This document shows positions 1 through 10,110 of a stretch of 26,321 bases of DNA, piece by piece; position 1 is the first letter of the stretch, and each line of letters begins with the position of its first letter. The position numbers were made by a program, and so were the translations under genes. Under the pieces are notes generated by a model. That model did no database searches and had not been told where the DNA came from. It was given only the letters and a program-made list of their open reading frames with translations. Source of the DNA: Ophiothrix spiculata (lineage: Eukaryota > Echinodermata > Ophiuroidea > Amphilepidida > Ophiotrichidae); assembly GCA_000969725.1 (NCBI GenBank), contig JXSR01S015565.1; one strand, given 5' to 3'.

Positions 1-215
1 AAAAGATCAAATAAAGAGCAAAGTTAAATTTTTTCAAAGATTTTCAAAACATTTAAAACTATTTTTTATCTCTTTTCTTTTTTTTCTCTACTCCCCTTTC
101 TTTTCTATCTTTTTTGTGCCAAGATGCCCGAATGGGCCTTTTCCCCCGACTGACTCACCAAACTGGGGGGGCACGTGCCCCCCACCCCCCGGACCCACCT
201 TTGGGCACGCCACTG
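1..215 (-). mobile_element. hAT-like DNA transposon, one terminus (truncated by window edge)
   Basis: Read on the minus strand, the segment begins at 215 with CAGTGGCGTGCCCA, a start typical of hAT-superfamily termini in invertebrates (CAGTGGCG...). A subterminal G/C-rich tract follows, containing the perfect 18 bp palindrome GGGGGGCACGTGCCCCCC at 166-183. Inward of that, 1-120 is a pyrimidine-rich strand that I take as element interior. If the end is correct, the flanking 8 bp target copy would be 216-223 (ATTGTCAT). The partner end lies outside the window, so neither the duplication nor the class can be confirmed. The 74-codon frame at 116-340 crosses the terminus and is not a gene. Confidence 0.6.
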
Positions 216-1097
216 ATTGTCATGTTAATACAATTTCGTATCTAGAGGAAATAAAGTATCTCAGAGAATCAGTCGGTTGGAATATGGAGAAGAAAACACC
301 TGGCTGTAGTGCATTTGGTCTCAAAAGCATTTCAGAATGAACTGTACTCCTAGAAAACAATACATCAATTGATGTCATAGGGTTTGAGAGTAAGAAGAAG
401 TCTACAGACATCACGTTAATTATTCACAAACAGATGAATGATTACTATCTGCATACAAGAATTGCGTAATGGCTATATTATAGTAGAAAACTAACGATAG
501 AAAGGTTAAGAAGATCGATTAAATCCAAAGTTTGTAGGCGGACGTAAGTCATTTAGTGGTTATATCTGTTTTGTTTCACACAAAAACATTGGTACAACCA
601 TGTCAATTTGTATTCAACGGATTGTAACTCTAAATATACACTTAAAACCCACAAAGTTAGATATCGCTAGAAAGCTTATTTTCCGAGAATGTCAATTTTA
701 CTTAAATAAGCCTAATTATTGAGGGATGGGTAAAAAATATACAGGGTACAAAATAAAAAGGTGAATTTTGGTCAACCAACTTGGCACAATGAGATTTTGT
801 TGGGGAAAGGCGTATCCAGATGACACTAACATAAGTTCAAGTATAAAGTCATTAATTAAAATCATGAGAAGTTGATTTTTTATACTGTACATAAATAGAG
901 TATAAATAGAGCTTTCATATGATATCAAACTTTCCCAAACACGTTTCTGTTTCAAAATCAAATATAACTATAATTTTATAACGTGCCTGTACGTATGCGA
1001 ATGTTTATGTATGCAAGAGAAAAATGACCTTGACCGTTTTGATTTACCAGTTTCTATCGATCAACCAATCGAACAAAATATAGTCTATCCAACATGG
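216..1097. other. unassigned AT-rich spacer
   Basis: I see no gene, RNA gene, terminal repeat or clear microsatellite here. The open frame at 716-961 on the minus strand has AT-rich low-information composition and matches nothing I recognise. Confidence 0.5.
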
Positions 1098-1330
1098 TTT
1101 AATGTGAGAGTGATCAGATAATTCAATATGGTATTCTCGCTTTAAACTTTTATCTGTAAGAAACCCCTTGAAAAAGCTAACGAACATTCTCATTAAGCTT
1201 GTTTCAGGTTTCTATTTTTATTTGCATTGCAAAGGCGAAGCAATCAAAAACAACACGTCACACCAACATCTGAAAACATCTTAATGAAGATGATAAAAAA
1301 TGGAAAAGGAAACTCTTTGCTGACACCTAT
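1098..1330 (+). repeat. local duplication, copy a
   Basis: This copy pairs with 1374-1680. Shared anchors are TTTAATG followed by GGTATTCTCGC (1130-1140), then TCT(G/A)(T/C)AAGAAA with CCCTTGAAAA, and finally ATGAAGATG (1284). The offset grows from 267 to 339 bp through indels, so it is an old tandem copy and not a recent array. The function is unknown. Confidence 0.45.
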
Positions 1331-1373
1331 TAAAAGTGTATTGCGTTGCTTGGCCGTATATAAAAAGTAATAC

Positions 1374-1680
1374 TTTAATGCTAATATTTCGAATGTGGTA
1401 TTCTCGCCTAAAATAATATTACCATCTACAAGAAAAACCCTTGAAAATCTAAGTCTGATCAAGTTGTTTTCATATTCATATGTCATTTGCTCTCGCTCTA
1501 TATTAAGATGTAATTTAGAATGCGTTTCTCAAATTTTTACGTGTGCTTATTTATTAATTGCTTTTGTATGCTATATATTTAATACATATGCAGGTTTCCT
1601 TAAACAATATCACCATGAAGACATGAAGATGGTATTGAATAAGGAAGACGAACTACTTTTTTGTTCAAGTCATGTCCTAT
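1374..1680 (+). repeat. local duplication, copy b
   Basis: This is the second copy of the 1098-1330 segment, with GGTATTCTCGC at 1397-1407 and ATGAAGATGG at 1623. It holds a 95-codon frame (1395-1682). The frame's C-terminal part DMKMVLNKEDELLF faintly resembles a frame in copy a (LMKMIKNGKGNSLL), which could mean a lost exon duplicated with the segment, or could be chance. A run ending in a TATGCAG that could act as a splice acceptor precedes that part at about 1585-1593. Confidence 0.4.
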
Positions 1681-1869
1681 AGCATTATTAAGAACAACAA
1701 ACTCTGTTAAAGTAAATTAGTAAGTATATTGTCACTGTGTATGAAAGAAAATGGTTTTAATAATGGTAACTGATAAGAAGGTTATCCTATTCGAGTTGTC
1801 TGTACCTTTTAATGTCTCTAAGGCTCATCAGACAATACTAGACCGCTGCGCATCATTGGCTTTTGATAT

Positions 1870-2151
1870 TTGATATTAAATCTTGGTATCTTTATGTATA
1901 AACATCATAACAATCTACTTCCAAAAATATTCTCAACTTATTTTACAAAGCATGCACAAAAACATAGGTACGCTACAAGAAATGCCCAGGACTACAGTTT
2001 CAACTTAACAAAAAAAGTTTTCTCTGATTCAGCTATCCGAAACTCTGGACCTGTTTTTTGGAATTCATTAAATAGCAAAATCAAACAATGTGAAAATATG
2101 AAACTTTTTAAAAATCAATTAAAAGCAAACCTTATGTGCAAATATAATTGA
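1870..2151 (+). pseudogene. LINE ORF2 C-terminal remnant
   Basis: About 93 codons are open, ending in a natural TGA. The peptide is the region downstream of the reverse transcriptase in CR1/L2-like elements. It shows FMYKHHNNLLPKIF, then HRYATRNAQDY, then KKVFS, then the FWNSLN signature (NSGPVFWNSLNSKIKQ), and a final FKNQLK block. The reverse transcriptase and endonuclease domains are absent, so the fragment cannot encode a working protein. A TTG begins the open segment only because a stop lies just upstream; it is not a start. A second, broken copy of the same family is at 23731-24042 on the opposite strand and shares MYKHH, HRY.TRNAQD and KKVFS. I cannot settle the exact clade without a search. 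Confidence 0.85.
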
Positions 2152-2368
2152 TCTTTGGAGCAAGTCTTGTTTAAAGTGTTTTTGTGTATGTGTATGTTTT
2201 CTTCACAATTTACGGGGTTTTGTTATCTTATTTTTGTTTTCTTATGAGTGTGGAACTAGTTTTGTTTGAACAGGGTATGTTTACTTCAGGCCTACCTGGC
2301 CTTTCAAGCATGTCCTCAATATCATGTGTTGTTTTTTGTGTTTTAATTTGACGATATTGAAATAAAGT

Positions 2369-2404
2369 TGAATGAATGAATGAATGAATGAATGAATGAA
2401 TGAA
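2369..2404 (+). repeat. (TGAA)9 microsatellite, LINE 3' tail
   Basis: Nine perfect TGAA units form the 3' terminus of the 1864-2404 LINE. Their purity contrasts with the decayed tail of its relative at about 23562-23578, pointing to a younger insertion or to later slippage expansion. Confidence 0.95.
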
Positions 2405-2621
2405 TATTAATGATGAGGGCAACGATTGCTCACTTATCGCCTTCGAAGTTGGGTCACGAGGCTTGATAGACGCAAACAACAGAAATAGAATGACCTGTCT
2501 CATAAAATGTCTTAAGTGCATTGCCAAGTACTCTGAGCTTAAAAACAACATCTCCAAATCTGCACTTGTGTCCTCCTATGTTATTTTCAATGGACGGCAT
2601 GAGCAAAATTGGATCAAATAA
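2405..2621 (+). pseudogene. retroelement polyprotein C-terminal remnant (EVGSRG-type tail)
   Basis: About 70 codons end in TAA at 2619-2621. The peptide has FEVGSRGLIDANN near its start, then a hydrophobic/cysteine stretch (CLIKCLKCIAKY), and ends with ALVSSYVIFNGRHEQNW. From general familiarity, the pattern (F/V)EVG(S/A)RG with a downstream SSY.IF..R...W is a C-terminal region found after the reverse transcriptase in retroelements of aquatic invertebrates. I cannot name the clade. The upstream catalytic part is missing and the frame runs into the neighbouring TGAA tail, so the ATG at 2400 is an artefact of the junction. Confidence 0.6.
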
Positions 2622-2827
2622 TGAGCTCGTTTAAATTATTTGGGGGTTTTTTCCCCATTTTTTTTTCTCTGGTCGTCTGTTCCAACCGATGTGTCTTGTC
2701 ATTGTCCCTTTGTTTGTAGCTTGTAGCCTGCCTGTGGTCAGCATGTCAGTATAGGCCACAGGATGTTCTTGAGTATGTTTGTATTGTTTATTTGTGATTT
2801 CAATAAAGATGATTTAATAAATATATA
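2405..2827 (+). mobile_element. second 5'-truncated non-LTR element, 3' end
   Basis: Directly after the TGAA tail comes a coding remnant (to 2621). A 3' UTR follows that contains G and T/C runs at 2640-2668, then TTCAATAAAGATGATTTAAT (2799-2818), a polyadenylation-signal-like end with a short A/T tail. The UTR and coding sequence differ from the preceding LINE, so this is a different family. Either this element was inserted first and the other landed in it, or the two arrived side by side. The 3' boundary near 2827 is approximate. Confidence 0.6.
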
Positions 2828-4108
2828 GCAGTTTCTAAAATGCTTCTAGTTAATAGAGTGTAATTTACTAATTACAATTTCATCAATAAATAGTATTCCT
2901 GATACTAAAGCCTATTTGCCCTTAACAAGACCAAAAAATTAATGATTGAAAGGTTACATTTTTAAGTATCTATTTCATGAAAATTTACACCGTGAAGTAT
3001 GTATTTGAGACCATCAAACATGTTTACACCTGCCTATTCTACTCTGTTTGTGTTCTCATCTTGCCTTTGGCACTCTGTCCAGACAGACTGTATACTCTTT
3101 CAATCATTGTAATGTCTTAAACTTAAAACAAACAAACAACGTGACTAGTAGAGCATCTCAACCGAACCTATAGTCAAACGGACAATAAAGGTAAAAATTA
3201 TCAACTTATCCTGCTCAACAAATGACTTACTCATTCTATTACTCTTTCATTGGTTTAAACATCAGAAAAATCATTTTCACGTAAAAATTGCTTATTTAAC
3301 CAGTTGATTTACCAGTAGTGTTGTTTTGTTTTAACTCATTTTGTACTTGGTAAGTTGATTGATCAATCAAAAATGTCTGGTCATATGTTGTAAGAACAAT
3401 ATTTTAAAACGTAAAATTAAAAGATATCACGGAAAATACTTGCTTCAATAACATTTTACATACTGTATTTCTAGTATATACTTAATCTGATATATTAGTT
3501 AGAACAAAGTATTCAAGCGCCATTATGCAATGTAAAAATACCTATAGCTAGAGAGTGTTTGTCTCATCTCATCTTGTGTAAGTAAGTATAACATCATAAA
3601 GAATTGATAAAAGACTTCTATTTCTGGGTGAAAAATCAACAGACAAAATTTGATAAAAACATCAACCATTCATTAAAGTTGAAATCATTAAATGTATAAA
3701 AAACAACGCATTCAATCAAACTTGTTTACACCTGATCCGATAGTATGTGATTTTATTCTCGCAATGGCACTGCGTAAAGGCAATACATCAAGTTTGCACT
3801 TACACTCGTTTCAGCCTCCAAGTTTTAAATCAAACTGACTCACTGCCAATGCTATTGATAGTGAGTGAAAAAGTGATATGGACATTAGGAAATTACACAT
3901 TCTTAATGTTACACAAGAACAAGAACAATTAAGACAATGTTAACTATTGAATCTCTTTTCTTAATAGTGCGTCACGTCCAAAATTTCAGAAAATGTCTAT
4001 AATTTGTTTCTAGGTCAACAAATTAAAGTATACAATATTTGAAGTGGAAAAATACCTATATAATGTGGAAATACTGACCTTTTTGAAGCCCGTATGGAAC
4101 ACTTTTGT
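2828..4108. other. unassigned AT-rich spacer
   Basis: No gene is seen. About 3000-3140 reads like the 3' end of another old retroelement (T/C-rich text ending AACTTAAAACAAACAAACAA at 3120-3139), but no coding remnant supports this. The 61-codon frame at 3747-3932 is not recognisable. Confidence 0.4.
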
Positions 4109-4261
4109 TTAAAGGCGTTGTCACACATCACCGTACCGTACGAGAAACGTACTAATAACGAACTTGTTTGGTAATCGATATTACATGCATTTCAATGACA
4201 AATCCAGTGTACGTTATTAGTACGTTATTCGTACGTTTTGTGATGTGTGACACCGCCTTAA
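4109..4261. mobile_element. TTAA-flanked MITE, element 1 of an abutting pair
   Basis: The left terminus AAGGCGTTGTCACACATCAC (4112-4131) is the inverse of GTGATGTGTGACACCGCCTT (4240-4259), 19 of 20 bases. TTAA lies at 4109-4112 and again at 4258-4261, giving a core of about 145 bp. The subterminal zone repeats AATAACGTAC-type words (ACGTTATTAGTACGTTATTC). There is no coding capacity. TTAA targets point to the piggyBac-like mechanism, although the terminal bases are not the usual CCC start. Confidence 0.8.
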
Positions 4262-4615
4262 GGCGGTGTCACACATCACCGTATAGCGAATAACGTACAC
4301 TGTTTTGATTGTATGGTGATGTTCTTTATGCATTCGGGAGAAACACGTTCAATCCGTTTTCCATCCGGTGGAATTTGTGCACTGGAGACATATTATAATG
4401 AAACTTGCGAACCGGAAATATGTGAAGAGGTATGATTTTCAAGTAGAGATCTACCTTGGCTATTGTCTCTGTGCCTACTCGTACGTTACTAATTCGTTTT
4501 GTACGTTCATCATACGTAATTTATCCGTATGGCACACGTCCGGTTCTCATTCGCCTAACTTTGTACGTTATTCATACGTTTTGGCTCTATGCGGTGATGT
4601 GTGACACCGCCTTCA
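4258..4615. mobile_element. TTAA-flanked MITE, element 2 of an abutting pair
   Basis: The terminal inverted repeats AAGGCGGTGTCACACATCAC at 4260-4279 and its exact inverse at 4594-4613 are perfect and extend to 22 bp (…CG). The left target TTAA (4258-4261) is shared with element 1; the right one reads TTCA (4612-4615), one substitution away. The interior is about 350 bp and again carries several TACGTTA/TAACGTA words near both ends. The 78-codon frame at 4368-4604 runs into the right TIR and is not a gene. Confidence 0.8.
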
Positions 4616-4937
4616 GGTAAAGTTAGTGGATGTTTCATCATTACTGCGTGGGTAATATCAATGAAATCAAACCACATAACCTTTCAGGAAAGTAAATCAA
4701 GAAGTAAGACATGTACTTAGCGGCAAATCTCAAGGAAGACATATGTTTATATAGAATTGTGTGGATTGCATACAGAAGAAAGCTAGACCCGCCACCCTAT
4801 TTTAGTTTATGTGAGTTGCATTGCAAATGGTATAAAGACGAACTTATTAATTATATGCGTATAAATTGGAGAAATTAGTGAACTATTTTTGGAATTAGTG
4901 AACTGTCTTAAGATATGAGCTGGACCATCACGAGTTC

Positions 4938-4979
4938 CATTTCACGCTTCATTCAGCAATATTTCACGCTTCATGCAGC
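4938..4979 (+). repeat. 20-bp direct repeat, period 22
   Basis: CATTTCACGCTTCATTCAGC (4938-4957) recurs at 4960-4979 with two differences. The palindrome GCTCGATCGAGC (4986-4997) follows, with an imperfect copy GCTCAATCGAGC (5004-5015). This cluster might be a protein-binding array or simple slippage. Confidence 0.7.
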
Positions 4980-5386
4980 TTGATTGCTCGATCGAGCGGT
5001 GTTGCTCAATCGAGCGTGTGGCCCCCACTGAGTTAGGGGATCCTACATTTCATCAATGCGGAATGTGCAAAATGTAAAAAATGGCTCAACTCTCCTGCAT
5101 CTCCCCTACATGTGCGTAGCATAAATATTCAACGTTTTTGTGACATAAGCTAAAAGTTTCTGTGTGAGGTAACATGTTAACATGTTGTGAATTAAGAATT
5201 GTATAGAGTGATATAGGTATTATGTGTGAGTTAGCTAATTGTTTCACAACATAGGGCTATTATAAATTAGAAAGTATTACAAAGATCTTAGCATTAAGTT
5301 GTGTACTAACTATATATAGGTAATCTATTCTAAGATATTAAGAGGTTTTAGTTAGGAAATTTCCTGTTTGACTTTGTAGAAAAAAT

Positions 5387-5923
5387 TTAACCCTCGTCTA
5401 AACCTTTTTGGTAACACGTCTGACCAAGGGGGTGGGGGTTGTCACAACCCCCCTACACGTTTGGAACGGAACCCCCTTAATAAATAGGTATGGTCCTCCC
5501 CTATCCAAATCGGTCCAGGCGTTACGTAATTATGACATCATTAAGGTCTTTCAGGTCGAAAAATCGGAATTTTGGGCAAAAATGGCCCTCTAATTAACAT
5601 AATTTCATCGGGTTTTTTTGTGCAAATAACGAACGGAAATGGTAATTCTAACATGCTCTGCAAGTTTCAGCCTTATAGCATGAATATTTTTTTTTCAAAA
5701 CGGCGATTTAAAATTGTCAAAATGTCACCGGATTGCAACAACCCTCTACAGCCCAACTTTGACGGTCTACCCTAATCTCACCTTAGGTGGTACCCCCCTA
5801 ATTTTAATGTAAAAGAGATTACCCAAAACCCTGGGGTCGGTTGCTTTTGCGTTTTTATATATGGGGAAAAAACCTTAGGGCGGTTGCAACAACCCCCCCC
5901 CCCTCCGGTTAGACGAGGATTAA
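5387..5923 (+). mobile_element. piggyBac-like MITE family, copy 1 (TAACC subfamily)
   Basis: TTAA (5387-5390) is followed by CCCTCGTCTAAACC; the right end GGTTAGACGAGGA is followed by TTAA (5920-5923). The core is 529 bp. The inner repeat ACACGTCTGACCAAGG lies at about 5415-5430. A perfect hairpin GGGGGTTGT-C-ACAACCCCC occupies 5434-5452. The interior shares with the other copies GGCGTTACGTAATTATGAC, then CGGCGATTTAAAATTGTC and TTTGACGGTCTACCCTAA. TTAA duplication and CCCT termini fit non-autonomous piggyBac elements. There is no transposase; the two short frames inside (5408-5593 and 5572-5775) are incidental. Confidence 0.85.
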
Positions 5924-8900
5924 TATTTTGTCTAGTTATTCTGTATGGCTCACATTAAAGATAGACCCAGAAATCTCAATGTTGTCAATCAATAAGCTAA
6001 AGGCTCAGTAACATCATTATCTGCGAAAACTTTTGAATAATTTCGAATTCATCTTTACCGTTAAGTGAAATATTATTATTTGTTAAAATCCTTTGTTTCG
6101 TAAATCTTAAATAAAAACAAATAAGTATACTTGAATTTTAGTTTCAGATTTTGTTAACTTATTTTAATCTGACGCTGCTAGTCATATTGATGCGTAGTGT
6201 AATCATGATGTGTTTGCTATGCCAAATACATCGATCGGTGGCTAATTACGATGGGACAAGGGCCTGAAAAATATGCATCCCTTGGTAAAACTGGTAACGT
6301 CATCAGGAGTAAATTATATTCAGTTTTTATAACCAATTGTAAACCTTTGTTATTTGGTTGAGTTTTTGTAATCTGGCATAATGAAAATTCATCATTTCTA
6401 TCTGTAAGAACCTAACGCAACTCTCTTATGTATTTCATCGTTAAGTCAAACGACCAGTGATGATTGTTTGAATTTATCATACACAAATAATAATAGTGTA
6501 TAATAAATTCAACCATTTGTAGCCCTGACTTATTGCTTGGAGGTAATGTATGTATTATTTCGTACTACTCAGATGAAAATGTTGTCTCGTACAAAGAACC
6601 AATTTTTAATGTTAAATATAATGATTGCAAAAATGAATTCATAGCAGGTAAGAATTATAATTCGTAATTGGTTTACTAAATCGTAAATTAGTATCTTTTA
6701 ATAAATGTTTCGCAAATATAAACAGACAATACAATATGCTTAACTGGACTGGTGGACGCTATGAAAGTGAATTACTATTTATCTATATGTAATTTTGAAA
6801 ACAACAAATTATTTGAACTAAGGTATTATATTACATCACATTCTGCTATTTCAAATGCTTTATTTAAAATTTACGCCACATCTTCAAACTTATTGCTTAA
6901 TCCTTTCTTTTAGAAACAAAAGCACTTTTATTGTTTTAATCCTTTTTTAAAGTTACTCGTTACCATGGTGGTACACTTTGTTGTGCCATATCATGATATA
7001 TATTTATATATGGGAGTAATTTGAGATTTAAGAGAGATTTTGCGAATCAAAAGGCCCGAAATACAAAGATTGATTTCAGAATGCACAATGAAAAATGAGT
7101 GATCTAAAAATGAAAATATAAAATTGTAATAGAAGAAGGTAGAGATGAAAAAAGTTCATCCACAATAACAGTAATGTATTGTCAAATTTGTTGATAATTT
7201 ACCTCTAAAAATGTAATTCAACCTGTAACATTAACACACGAGTATCATTTGTTAGAGCAGTTTCCTGATTAAAAGTGTGTGTGAGGTTTTTTTTTAAATA
7301 TTGAAGTGATAAGTTATTTGACAAATCTTGCAAACAAGTCGTGTATAATCAGTAACAAATTGTTAGCATTTAGAAAAAGAAGTATCAAATAACACACACA
7401 ACTGTATTTTAGTTGTACTTACTGTATCTGTACAAAACCCATAAGAAGTCATTGTTTACTCAATTATCTTGAAACAATAGAAATTATTCTGAGACAGATA
7501 ATGAAATGAAGTTATCCCTAGATCCCAGTATGAAATACTTCTCTCTTTGTGCGTAGGTGAAAGGTTTGATCTTTAACTAAATTTGATTCATATTTACAAC
7601 TGAAAGCTGATTAATAGGAATTGCTTCTCATCCAAGCTCAATGTCTGCTTCAAAACATTAAGATTATTATCCGCTTTAAACGATATTTTTGATATTAATA
7701 TATGTTTTCATCTGCACTGCAAATAACCAAGTTGAAAAGAAAAAGTACACTTTTTATCATCATTGATAAGTTTGGAAGCTTGGAAAATGCTGTAACAGAT
7801 GAAATGATAAAACCTAAATTGATATCATCTGCTTTCGGGGTGAGCCATCACATACTTGAAAACAAATAAAGCCAATCGAATAGGTGTATAAGAATTCAAT
7901 ATAAATGTTGTCAAATGAAATGCCAATGACCGAATGATACCGACGTGCAGTGAGAGATTTAAAATAAAACAAATGAAGAAAAGGAATCAAAACATTCTAT
8001 GACAAATCCGGGACAACTTACTTCCGGCAATGTGAGCTGATAAGAATTAAGCATGTGTATAAAAAGTTAAAAAAAACAGTTACAGATGAAATATAATGTA
8101 ATATGTGACTCGTGGTATCGAGAGACAGCACTTGTCGGAACCGAAATGCTCTCCTTCCATAACAACAATAACACCAAGGTAGTCGACTAAATGAAAATGA
8201 AATTTCTTTTTACTGATGATCAATAGTTTAAATGACATCATGCTGTGACAAATACACAGTGTTCCAGATGAGGTTTGATGTTCGATCACGATTAAAAAGA
8301 AATACAAAATTTCAAGTATGATGTCACAAAGAACGATGTCACAGAAAAACATGTAGGTCCGACAAGTGCACTTTCTCAATCTCATAAATCTCATATGACT
8401 TTTGGATTTCAACAACAAACAATATCCTTAAATATTAGATATCATTTAACAAATAATTGCTCGTATTACCTATGCGTGGGTTACACGAATAGAATTCCAC
8501 CTACTTAACTACTATCATGGTCACAAATGATGAATATATTATTGTTAGTTATCATACATTATTCAAATCACGTTATCTATAATACGTATCACAATCTAAC
8601 AATCATTGTGATAACCTCAAGACACATTTCGGCTCTATTTGGGGATGAAGTTGCATTAAATTACCCTTGACCCTCACCTTAAGAATACTGACGTATTATA
8701 CAGATTCATGTAGCCTATTTATATTTAATCAAATATTTTTGCTTTCATCTGAGGTTTTTTTTTTTAAACAAAAGCGTAGTATATTAGTTCTTATTCCAAT
8801 CGCATCTTTTAATAATGGATTATGTACACAAGGACGTTTACTTTAAAAAATATCGATTATATTTTAACATATAAAAGTATTATAACATCGATGCACATCA

Positions 8901-9586
8901 ATCTCATTTTCAACTCTTGGCTTTTTTATTGTGAGGCTATCTAACTTGGAACCAAATTAAGAAAATGAACTAAGCATTGAAGTTGTTTTGCCGTTTACTT
9001 TACATAACCCATTTTCCTTGCAAATGCAAGGAAAATGCAATATTAGTGAAATGTATAAGATCGGGGGATAGAGTTAAATGCTCCTCTGATGTGTCTAATA
9101 TATATACTTTGAGATATTTTGGTTATCTAATAAGGATTAGCACCTTCCCTGTTAGAGATTTCAGTTTTGCCACTTTTTTGAAGCCATATGTATTACACTA
9201 AAACAGAAGAAGGTGATTGTGATCTTCAATGTACATTCCCTGAGAGTATGCAAATTTATCTGACTAAATTATGTATTATCTAAATAGTAATTGTAAAGAC
9301 GAAACCAAACTCATAAAACACTAAACTTTAACAGTAAATGTTACTTTTACATTTTGCTAAAAAGGTTAAAACAACATATGTGCTGATTGAATCGATGAAA
9401 ACAAAATATATCTTATTATTATAATATGAGTCTGTTAAAATCATTCAAGATGGTAATTAAAATTATAACAAAAGGCGATTTCATGCCGGTATTAAAGGTG
9501 TAAGCAAAGAAGAGAGGCTTTAAACGTTTTATATATAAAATTACCGTACTAAACTTTATCATAGATTACTAAGGGACATGGCATAA
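5924..9586. other. unassigned AT-rich spacer (3.7 kb)
   Basis: No gene, RNA gene or terminal-repeat element is recognised. The only notable item is the 28 bp hairpin at 9010-9037. Short frames at 8080-8418 (minus) and 8977-9201 have AT-driven composition and no motif that I recognise. The stretch could be intergenic or intronic. Confidence 0.5.
9010..9037. repeat. perfect 13-bp inverted repeat (hairpin)
   Basis: CATTTTCCTTGCA is followed after two bases by its exact inverse TGCAAGGAAAATG. The arms are too short for an animal microRNA precursor and there is no T-run suggesting a terminator. It may be a remnant of a palindromic element or a chance structure. Confidence 0.8.
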
Positions 9587-10110
9587 TGTAACATCCAATT
9601 CCGAGTGAAAACGCCATTAAAATGAAGCAAAGATGGTTCGATTTTTTAAAATCGGTGCAAATTCAAATCTTACATAAATCTGATTAAAACCAAACTCTCT
9701 TAATAGATCATGTTACAATGGTCATTACCACGTCAAAACCAACTTTCTACCTGTACATTATATTGACTTTAGAAGCTAGCAACACCATTAGTAGGAAACT
9801 AAATGAAGAAGCAAACTCTTTACTCTGCTTAAATTGCTTGGTTGAAAAGTCATCCACTGAAACATCCACCGCAATTCAGGCATTAAGGAATACATTTACA
9901 TTGTTTGCACGCGGAGTGTGAGTTTCTCCTTTTGTATTATCTGAAACTGATCCTGTATATTGAGAAACAGTCAAACGTAGTGTTTCTTTGTGAAGTTTTG
10001 GAGAAAGATCTCATGTAACAGTGTAATTCCATTTCTCGCGGAATTGAATACATCAGCCTGGTATAATGCGTGCCGTGTTTCTGAATTTTAAGCATAAGCT
10101 AGAGTTGTGT
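9587..10110 (+). repeat. ~550-bp repeat unit A (single copy in duplication copy 1)
   Basis: This unit holds the landmarks of the family: AAATTGCTTGGTTGAAAAGT, then ATCCACTGAAACATCCACC, then AGTCAAACGTAGTGTTTCTT, then GGAGAAAGATCTCAT and CGGAATTGAATACA. It has three relatives in tandem at 16538-18182. The 67-codon frame at 9718-9921 lies in it but is not open in the relatives, so it is not coding. Confidence 0.8.

Larger units (their letters stand above)
1864..2404 (+). mobile_element. 5'-truncated LINE (CR1/L2-like), 3' end with (TGAA)n tail
   Basis: The insert begins in the end of ORF2 (coding remnant 1870-2151). It continues through a T-rich 3' UTR of about 200 bp with AATAAAG at 2361-2367, and ends in nine TGAA units. 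Short tandem tetranucleotide tails of this kind are characteristic of CR1/L2-type non-LTR retrotransposons, which reverse-transcribe from the 3' end and are commonly 5'-truncated. The 5' boundary is inferred from a stop at 1864-1866 and the loss of recognisable coding sequence. No target-site duplication was identified, because the next LINE fragment starts directly at the tail. Confidence 0.8.

Noticed and set aside
116-340. 74-codon frame
   Set aside because: Its first part is the hAT-like terminus and it crosses the element edge; the proline-rich start is just translated G/C tract.
4368-4604. 78-codon frame
   Set aside because: It lies in MITE element 2 and its end is the right terminal repeat; no recognisable domain.
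9010-9037. microRNA precursor
   Set aside because: Arms of 13 bp with a 2-base loop are far too short for an animal pre-miRNA.
9718-9921. 67-codon frame in repeat unit A
   Set aside because: Units B, C and D have indels that break it; the unit's similarity is at the DNA level.
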